NCBI GenBank assembly: GCA_002709225.1
Contig: PAQH01000135.1
Location: 1-62,952, forward strand
Direction of reading: 5' to 3'
Length of the DNA: 62,952 bases
Origin: Planctomycetaceae bacterium
Lineage (GTDB): Bacteria > Planctomycetota > Planctomycetia > Pirellulales > Pirellulaceae
This document shows, piece by piece, positions 57,677-62,952 of this stretch. Both the position numbers and the translations under genes were made by a program. Positions within the stretch are counted from its first letter, which is position 1, and the number at the start of each line of letters is the position of its first letter. The notes beneath the pieces are model-generated. The model made no database searches. It worked only from the letters and a program-made list of their open reading frames with translations, and was not told the origin of the DNA.

Positions 57677-57829
57677 ACGGTCTGTCTGGAAATCATCGCA
57701 CGCCACTACCTTCCACGTCGCCGGCGCTTCGATAGGCCGGCGCTCAGGTGCGCCCACGGCCGCCGCCAGCATCAACAGGTGCGCAGCCAGGGTGATCCGG
57801 GCGGTCAGTAGCAGGGTTAGCTTAATCAT
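57638..57829 (-). CDS. small exported protein
   Basis: A protein of 63 residues with an N-terminal hydrophobic segment (LTLLLTARITLAAHLLMLAAA) like a signal peptide or anchor, then a short Pro/Cys-containing tail (two Cys). The start has GGAG at eight bases. It is downstream of the GH5 gene and convergent with DUF1353, overlapping it by 39 bases. The role is unknown. A spanin-like or inhibitor role cannot be excluded. Confidence 0.5.
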   Translation of the reverse strand: MIKLTLLLTARITLAAHLLMLAAAVGAPERRPIEAPATWKVVACDDFQTDRSDCGLVPVAAPF

Positions 57830-57845
57830 CGCGTTCACTCCATGA

Positions 57846-57867
57846 AGCCCCGCCTTGCGACGGGGCT
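57846..57867. other. GC-rich hairpin
   Basis: AGCCCCG/CGGGGCT with an eight-base loop, between the GH5 gene and the small exported gene. There is no U-run on either strand. It may stabilise mRNA or slow transcription. Confidence 0.5.
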
Positions 57868-57877
57868 GGCGTCAGGT

Positions 57878-59785
57878 TTAAGCGAAAGGACCGATAAGGC
57901 GCGTGGTCTGCCCCTTGAACTCGCGCAAAAGGTCGACCGGGAACCGCAGATCGTACTTGAACTGAGTCGCGTTAGGCGCTGATCCGCTCCAGTGGCTACC
58001 GCCGCTCCACCACATGACGGGCACCTTGTCCGCGACCGCCTGCCGCATGAATCGCCGCAGCGCTTCGCTGCCGTAAGGTTCGCCGGTTTTCGGGTTGATA
58101 GTCATGTCATGCGCTAGATTCAGCTCACCACACAGCAGCATGGTGTTCTCCTCAATGGCCCACTTGCGGACGTCCTTGTAACGGTCCAGCAGCACATTGT
58201 CATCCATCGGCTCGGAGCGATTCTGGAACCGGCCTGACGCATCCACGTCCGGGTACAGGTGAAACTCGTGGATTACATAGCGACCCTTGATCGGAAAGCC
58301 GAACTCTTTGGGGTTTTTCTTCGCCCAGCCATGCGCATTAGCCCAAAAGTCGCCGTTGACCGCTACATGCCGGCCGGGCTCGATTGCCTGGATGGCGTTA
58401 TAAGTTGCCTGGGCAATCCCGCCCCAGTGTGGCAGCAGCCAGTAACCATTCTTCTGGACGGCGTAAGGTTTCTTACCATTGGCGTTCGGCTCGTTCATGA
58501 TGCCGTGCGCCCATAGCGCCGGATGGCCTTTGCACAGCGTGGTGAATTTCTGCCAGAAGTCGACCAGCGCCGTACCCGGCAAGTCATAGCCGATATGGCT
58601 CTTGCCGTGCGTGAGGTAAGAGTGCAAGTCAGTCAGAATCTTGAACCCGTATTCCTCGGACATATCCAAGAAGGCAATCATTTTATTGCATTCGTCGACG
58701 TCCAGCTCACCGAACGGCCGCGGCTGAAAGCGCTCCCAGCTCATGGGGAAGCGCGCGGTATTGCAGCCTAGTTCGCGCTGCCATAGCTCGAAGTTGCGTG
58801 AGTCCGGCTGGTTTTTCTCGATATGCGGCCAATGGTAATACTTGCCGCCCTTGTCGAACTCGTGCCCGGCGAAGTTGGTAGCCAGGATCTGCATATCAAA
58901 GTCCAGCTCCCGGGCTGGGCCTTCGCCGTCCTCAACGGGCGCTTCGGGCATGTCGATCGGAATGGTTACGGCATCCAGCACCGCAAGATGATGCGGGGCG
59001 CCGACCTTGTTGCCGTCCAGGTCTGGCACGCCATTGATATGCACGCTGATATTGCCGCCGTGCGCCTGGGGATAGTACACAGTGCCGACAATGCCGCCTT
59101 CCAGCACCACGCGCGTACCCTTGGCGAACTGTATCCGGTTTTCAGGCGTGTCCTTGATCGATATAGCCCAGCCCTGCTCGGCGCGCATCACGCCATGCGT
59201 GAAGTTGCCGCCAAAGTCATTGATTGGCGTGGAGTAGCTGCCGACAACTACCGGGTCTGGTTGCGGTTCGGGTTTTGGCTCGGGCTCGGGCTCGGGCTCC
59301 GGTTTCGGGTCCGGTTCGGGTTCGGGTTGCGGGTCGGGTACAGGTTCGGGCTTTGGATCCGCTACCGCATCGCGCAACAGCACCAGCTGGTTCGGCGCGC
59401 CGCAGACCTCCGGGTCAATTTGCGGCCCGCTCAGATGCGTATTCAGATACCCGCCGCTGACTTCCTGACTGGTAACGAAGCGGGCGTAATTGTCAGCCAG
59501 GGTGACGTTCGCGCCGGGCACGAAGCGCTCCCGGTTGTCCTTGGTATTCAGGATCTGCACGCAAACGGTCACGCCGACGCGAACGCCACGATCCCATACG
59601 CCGGGCATGCGGGTATTGACCAGCGGCGTGCGGTGAATGCCTGCGGGCGGCTGGGGTACGGGCTCGGGTTGTGGCTCGGGTACCGGGTCAACGGGAGCAG
59701 GGGGCAAGCCGGCGCGCACCAGCTTCATCACTTCAACCAGCTCGGCCAGGGCGCTTTCAATGCGCTCGATTAGTGCTTTGTCCAT
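57878..59785 (-). CDS. GH5 cellulase-like glycoside hydrolase with Pro-rich linker
   Basis: A protein of 635 residues. A short coiled coil (IERIESALAELVEVMKLV) is followed by a PEP linker and a beta domain (about 55-140). A second highly repetitive PEPEPEPEPKPEPQPDP linker and a second beta domain follow. A GH5-type catalytic domain occupies about 305-635: NTARFPMSWERFQ, LTDLHSYLTHG, HGIMNEPN (acid/base Glu about 431), VIHEFHLYPD and LLCGELN (nucleophile Glu about 554). GH5 enzymes cut beta-glucans. No signal peptide is seen, so a tail-borne depolymerase or attachment factor is likely. The start at 59785 has GAGGAAA upstream. It is encoded with RdgC and the leftward recombination genes, far from other fibre genes. 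Confidence 0.8.
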   Translation of the reverse strand: MDKALIERIESALAELVEVMKLVRAGLPPAPVDPVPEPQPEPVPQPPAGIHRTPLVNTRMPGVWDRGVRVGVTVCVQILNTKDNRERFVPGANVTLADNYARFVTSQEVSGGYLNTHLSGPQIDPEVCGAPNQLVLLRDAVADPKPEPVPDPQPEPEPDPKPEPEPEPEPKPEPQPDPVVVGSYSTPINDFGGNFTHGVMRAEQGWAISIKDTPENRIQFAKGTRVVLEGGIVGTVYYPQAHGGNISVHINGVPDLDGNKVGAPHHLAVLDAVTIPIDMPEAPVEDGEGPARELDFDMQILATNFAGHEFDKGGKYYHWPHIEKNQPDSRNFELWQRELGCNTARFPMSWERFQPRPFGELDVDECNKMIAFLDMSEEYGFKILTDLHSYLTHGKSHIGYDLPGTALVDFWQKFTTLCKGHPALWAHGIMNEPNANGKKPYAVQKNGYWLLPHWGGIAQATYNAIQAIEPGRHVAVNGDFWANAHGWAKKNPKEFGFPIKGRYVIHEFHLYPDVDASGRFQNRSEPMDDNVLLDRYKDVRKWAIEENTMLLCGELNLAHDMTINPKTGEPYGSEALRRFMRQAVADKVPVMWWSGGSHWSGSAPNATQFKYDLRFPVDLLREFKGQTTRLIGPFA

Positions 59786-59804
59786 CGGGGGTTTCCTCAT
59801 AATG

Positions 59805-59848
59805 GGCGCCGTCCCTGGCCGGTAGTCCAGACCGTATGTTACGGCGCC
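59805..59848 (-). repeat. 8-bp inverted repeat upstream of GH5 gene
   Basis: GGCGCCGT (59805-59812) and ACGGCGCC (59841-59848) are perfect complements with an inner CTGG/CCAG pair. In the leftward mRNA leader they could fold just before the ribosome-binding site. Confidence 0.5.
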
Positions 59849-59873
59849 AGCGTTGCGATTAGGTAACCATTAG

Positions 59874-60251
59874 TCACAGGCGCAGGTTGCGCACCCATTC
59901 CAGATCCCGCAGGCGCGTGTTCTGCTCGGCCAACAACGCCGCATTGCCGGCCTGCTGGTGGCGCAGTATGACGTTCTCCTGGCCCAGCTGATCGAACGCC
60001 TTGCGCAGCAGCTTGTGGCTCAGCCGCAGCTTGCTGTACGACTCCGGCGCGGCAGAGGGCAGGGTAAAGGCTTCGCGGTCATACGGGCGGCCTTGTAGCG
60101 CCCACTGTACGCGCTGCGCTATCCACTCCAGCCGGCGGGTGCCGGTGCGGCTGTGCTTGGCGGTGCGCTCGATATGCGCCAGCGCATCCTCAAGGTGAGC
60201 GATACGTTCCAGTGCGGCCGCCAGGGTCTTATTGTTGTCGGTGACGATCAC
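59874..60251 (-). CDS. helical protein of unknown function
   Basis: A protein of 125 residues. Helices with heptads (LAAALERIAHLEDALAHIER, then KLRLSHKLLRKAFDQLGQEN) suggest oligomerisation. No domain recognised. It overlaps the upstream gene by four bases. Confidence 0.55.
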   Translation of the reverse strand: MIVTDNNKTLAAALERIAHLEDALAHIERTAKHSRTGTRRLEWIAQRVQWALQGRPYDREAFTLPSAAPESYSKLRLSHKLLRKAFDQLGQENVILRHQQAGNAALLAEQNTRLRDLEWVRNLRL

Positions 60252-60754
60252 AGCCCGGCATCCTTCAACAGTTCCAGCGCCTGCGCGGCCAGCTGCTGAC
60301 GCCCTTCCACTTCAATCTCCAGCCGAGTCTTGTCGCGGCAGTCGCCCATGCAAGGCTTGCAGCCGCAATCCAGCGCTACGCTGATCGAGCGCAGCATCCG
60401 CTTGACGTCGGCCAGGGCTTTCTCGGGCTCGGCCTTCACGCGCGGCGTTAGCAGCTTGGCGACCTTCGACGCAAAGCCGTTTACCGGTATCTCGTCACCG
60501 AATACATGGGTACAGCCCAGGCAGCGAGCCGCCGACGTTGTGACGCCGCAGCCGCCGCACATGGTTGTTTGCGGCGCCGGATCCAGCTCGGGGTTCTCGC
60601 GGCCGAAGCGGGCGCCAGCCTCGAACGCGCAGCCCATCAGCATGCGCGTGTTCGGGGCTACGTTCTCGCCCAGGTTGGCAAAGCGCGAATCGGCTACCGC
60701 GTTGACGTAGGTGATGCCGGCCAGCTGGGTAGCGCGGCAGTATGTTTTATCCAT
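60248..60754 (-). CDS. Cys-rich protein of unknown function
   Basis: A protein of 168 residues. MCGGCGVTTSAARCLGC, followed later by CGCKPCMGDC, provides many Cys and probably two zinc sites. The N-terminal 60 residues are unassigned. The start at 60754 has AAGGA seven bases upstream, better than an in-frame TTG six bases earlier. It sits between RdgC and the helical gene. Confidence 0.6.
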   Translation of the reverse strand: MDKTYCRATQLAGITYVNAVADSRFANLGENVAPNTRMLMGCAFEAGARFGRENPELDPAPQTTMCGGCGVTTSAARCLGCTHVFGDEIPVNGFASKVAKLLTPRVKAEPEKALADVKRMLRSISVALDCGCKPCMGDCRDKTRLEIEVEGRQQLAAQALELLKDAGL

Positions 60755-60793
60755 GGTCAAATCCTTGTGATGGGGCGCCGCAGCGCCCGCAGG

Positions 60794-61687
60794 TTAGAAA
60801 ACGGTGGAATCGTCGATGCCGCCGAAGGATGTCACCAGCTCCGATAGCAGGTTCGCCATGGCATCGCCGGCAATCGCCAGGGTGCCTTGCAGCTCCTCGT
60901 AAGCATCCTCGGCCTGGATCTCGGCCAGACCGACATAACTGATCTTGCGCAGTACCAGCTTGTCATCCAGCTCGAAGTAAACCGAAGTGAAGCTATCGAG
61001 ATCCATGTGTTCAAGCGATAGCCGCTCAACGATCATGCCGGCCTGCAAGTGACTGCGAACCTCCTCGCTATCCAGCTCGCGGTCACGAATGCGGATCTGG
61101 CCGCGATCGGTGTCCTGTAGCAGACAGTCCGAACCAATACGCAGATTGCCCGGGGCGGCGTGCGCGCGTAGCCAGTCGGTCATCAGCGAATAAGGCGGGA
61201 TCCGCACATTGAGTGGGCGAACCGGCAGCGTTTCATTGCATTCGCGCAGCAGGTTCAGGACGTCCATGGCGGCCGTTTCCGATGTCGCGTTGATGACGAT
61301 ATAGCCCGGCAGCAGCATGGCCGAAATATGCCTATGCTCGACGAAGGCGCGCGGCAGCAGCTCGGCCAGTACCTGCTCTTTGATCGCGTTGCGTTCGGTG
61401 CGGTAGACCTTGCGCCCGTCGCGCTTCTCGATCTCGTCCACCTTGGCGCTGACCGCCTCCTTGACGACCTTGCCCGGCAGGCGGCGCTTTGACGTGCGCA
61501 GCGTGATCAGACCGACATCCCCGATTTGCTCGAGCAATTTGTCCGACTCCTTGCCGAACGGCGGCACCCAGCCCTGGGCGTGCGTTTCCATCGGGCCGGG
61601 CTCGCGTGCCTTGTGCTTTTCCAGCACTTCATTAGTGATCGGGGTGTCCAGCTTGACGGTGTAAACCCTAGCGTTGGCGAATAGCAT
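60794..61687 (-). CDS. rdgC: RdgC-like recombination-associated protein
   Basis: A protein of 297 residues, close to bacterial RdgC (about 300). NARVYTVKLDTPITNEVLEK, HAQGWVPPFGKESDKLLEQ, LLPRAFVEHRHISAMLLPGYI and a LRECNETLPVRPLNV stretch fit RdgC, a ring-forming DNA-binding protein that inhibits RecA. Its start overlaps the upstream stop (TAATG). The order exonuclease, helix-turn-helix protein, RdgC suggests the phage manages RecA while using its own ERF pathway, perhaps favouring annealing over strand exchange. Confidence 0.9.
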   Translation of the reverse strand: MLFANARVYTVKLDTPITNEVLEKHKAREPGPMETHAQGWVPPFGKESDKLLEQIGDVGLITLRTSKRRLPGKVVKEAVSAKVDEIEKRDGRKVYRTERNAIKEQVLAELLPRAFVEHRHISAMLLPGYIVINATSETAAMDVLNLLRECNETLPVRPLNVRIPPYSLMTDWLRAHAAPGNLRIGSDCLLQDTDRGQIRIRDRELDSEEVRSHLQAGMIVERLSLEHMDLDSFTSVYFELDDKLVLRKISYVGLAEIQAEDAYEELQGTLAIAGDAMANLLSELVTSFGGIDDSTVF

Positions 61688-61926
61688 TATTTCCCTTCCT
61701 CTTGAGCGCCGGCCTCTTTAGCCAGCTGGTTTTCGTATGCGATGACGTCTGACAGGTGGTACTTCACGCCCTGGCCGAACCCGCCCTTGTGGCCGAGCGG
61801 GATCGGGTTGGCAATGAAATCCTTGCCGGCTTTCAAGCGCTCGCGCTTGCGCTTGAGGACGGTTTGGCGGTGGATGTTCCAGCGCGCGGCCAGAGCATCC
61901 ACGTCCAGCAGATCGGTTTCACTCAT
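61687..61926 (-). CDS. small helix-turn-helix (excisionase-like) protein
   Basis: A protein of 79 residues. LLDVDALAARWNIHRQTVLKRK matches the winged helix-turn-helix fold of excisionase/MerR-like small proteins. It may bind DNA to help recombination or regulate this operon. No integrase was found. It overlaps the exonuclease stop by eight bases. Confidence 0.6.
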   Translation of the reverse strand: MSETDLLDVDALAARWNIHRQTVLKRKRERLKAGKDFIANPIPLGHKGGFGQGVKYHLSDVIAYENQLAKEAGAQEEGK

Positions 61927-62952
61927 TGGGAGTCCCTTTGCTGATGCGCACGCCCGGGAGCGTGGCGTGGAGTTCGGCCAGCGATTGCAGGACGGCCATA
62001 TCGACAGTCAGCACGTCCGGCGATACCTGTCCGTCCGCGACCGCCTTGATCAGCGCCAGCTTGTTATCGACAGTCAGCACCAGCGGCGCAGGATCGGAAG
62101 TAGGTCTACTTTCCGGGTCTACTTTCTGGGTGCTAGGTCTACTTTCCGGGTCTACTGGCTCAGCATCGGCTACCGGCTCGGCCGGCGGCTCGGCGGCCTG
62201 CTGCTGCGCTTCGCGCTCTACCCGGGCAGCTTCGGCCGCAATGCGGGCCTGCTCGTCGTCGCGGGCTTTCTGTGCGGCTGCGTCGATCGCCGCCTGACGC
62301 TCTTTCTCATGCTCGGCAATGCGCGCGGTAATGGTCGCGTCCACCAACTCCGGATCTTTCAGTACCAGCTGGTTCACGTCCGGAAACAGCGAGCGGTACT
62401 CCTGCGCGCGGTCGCGCAGCGCGTTGACGTTAATCTGGATGTTGTCGGCTATCTCGTTGGCGCGAATCTTCGCCTTGGCCAGCTCGGTATCGATTGCGTT
62501 CTTTTTGCTGTCAGGTGTGCGCTTGTTTTTCAATGCTCCGGCAAAGTCAGCATCGATCGTCGGCATGTAGGCGCGGCCCAGGCGCTCATTCAGCTTGACG
62601 ATATGCGCATCCAGTTCGGCGGTAGCGTCGTCGATATATTTCTGACGGATAGTGGTCTCGGAATTGTCGACCTCGCGCTTGGCTGCGAGTCGCGCCTGAC
62701 GGATCTGCTCGGAAATAGCCCGCACCTCATTGATAAATGAGCTGACGTCGGTAATTTCACCCAGCACCTCGTCGCAGATATCGTCTAGCCGCTTCTCGGC
62801 TTCGGACATGGTTGTTAGCAGGGCTTTCCCCGTAGCCAAGTCTTGATCGGTGCGAATGGGGCGCTGCGACATTTCAATAACCATGGCTGCGCGGCTCTTG
62901 AACGCATCAAGGTTGGTGGTCAGTGCCAGACTGTTCTTGTCCAGCGAGTAGG
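61919..62952 (-). CDS. YqaJ-type exonuclease, C-terminal part
   Basis: This is the continuation of the gene that starts at 750, read leftward. It is open at the window end and contains the last 304 codons of the circular gene plus the overlapping 119 bases. This portion is mainly helical and coiled-coil (ISEQIRQARLAAKREVDNSE, RIAEHEKERQAAIDAAAQKA), with an Ala/Pro/Glu-rich linker holding two VDPESRP repeats and a C-terminal globular tip. The nuclease residues are all in the N-terminal part. Extensions of this kind may recruit the annealing protein or host factors. Confidence 0.82.
   Translation of the reverse strand, partial: YSLDKNSLALTTNLDAFKSRAAMVIEMSQRPIRTDQDLATGKALLTTMSEAEKRLDDICDEVLGEITDVSSFINEVRAISEQIRQARLAAKREVDNSETTIRQKYIDDATAELDAHIVKLNERLGRAYMPTIDADFAGALKNKRTPDSKKNAIDTELAKAKIRANEIADNIQINVNALRDRAQEYRSLFPDVNQLVLKDPELVDATITARIAEHEKERQAAIDAAAQKARDDEQARIAAEAARVEREAQQQAAEPPAEPVADAEPVDPESRPSTQKVDPESRPTSDPAPLVLTVDNKLALIKAVADGQVSPDVLTVDMAVLQSLAELHATLPGVRISKGTPNE
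62834..62952. repeat. terminal overlap, right copy
   Basis: Exact second copy of bases 1-119. Removing it gives a genome unit of 62,833 bp. Confidence 0.9.

Overview
The window is a complete double-stranded DNA bacteriophage (or prophage-derived) genome. Its first 119 bases are repeated exactly as its last 119 bases, and one leftward gene (YqaJ-type exonuclease) reads in frame across the join. The true unit is therefore a circle or circular permutation of 62,833 bp. The head genes (P22-type portal, N4-gp56-type capsid protein, T7/N4-like ejection proteins, a huge ejected polyvalent protein, no tape measure and no sheath) indicate a podovirus-like virion. RdgC, CsrA-like, Lar-like, M15 endolysin and LpxO/AspH-like homologues suggest a GC-rich Gram-negative (gamma- or betaproteobacterial) host. 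That host assignment is inference.

Layout. (1) Leftward recombination arm, 2065 back to 1 and then from the right end to 57.6 kb: repressor-like protein, ERF annealing protein, YqaJ exonuclease with a long coiled-coil tail, a small helix-turn-helix protein, RdgC, two unknown proteins, a GH5 cellulase-like hydrolase and a small exported protein. (2) Rightward early arm, 2164-16607: Cro-like protein, SSB, DUF1367, Ref-type nuclease, PP-loop (PAPS reductase-like) protein, DUF1064 nuclease, 2OG-Fe(II) oxygenase, zinc-ribbon proteins, a replication-initiator-like protein and its partner, and many small unknown genes. A leftward island of six small genes (8529-9765) interrupts it. (3) Late genes, 16955-41433: terminase, portal, scaffold, CsrA-like protein, capsid, adaptors, tail fibres and ejection proteins. 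(4) One 14.6-kb gene (41449-56067) encoding a 4872-residue polyvalent protein. (5) Lysis genes, 56164-57169, plus DUF1353.

Most striking points. A tightly overlapping five-gene metabolic cassette (32851-35708: fatty-acid desaturase, two unknowns, Asp/Asn beta-hydroxylase-like protein, pantothenate-synthetase-like protein) sits between the tail-fibre and tail-nozzle genes. A conserved-looking small gene with its own Shine-Dalgarno is nested out of frame inside the giant gene. A GTTTG-N7-CAAAC palindrome, or a close relative, recurs in four late-region gaps, at the start of the terminase, capsid, ejection and lysis blocks. An antisense helix-turn-helix gene with a palindrome in its promoter lies between the two terminase genes.

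No integrase, partition system, DNA polymerase, tRNA, CRISPR array or reverse transcriptase was recognised. Lifestyle is uncertain: the repressor/Cro switch suggests temperate ancestry, but no integration gene is visible.
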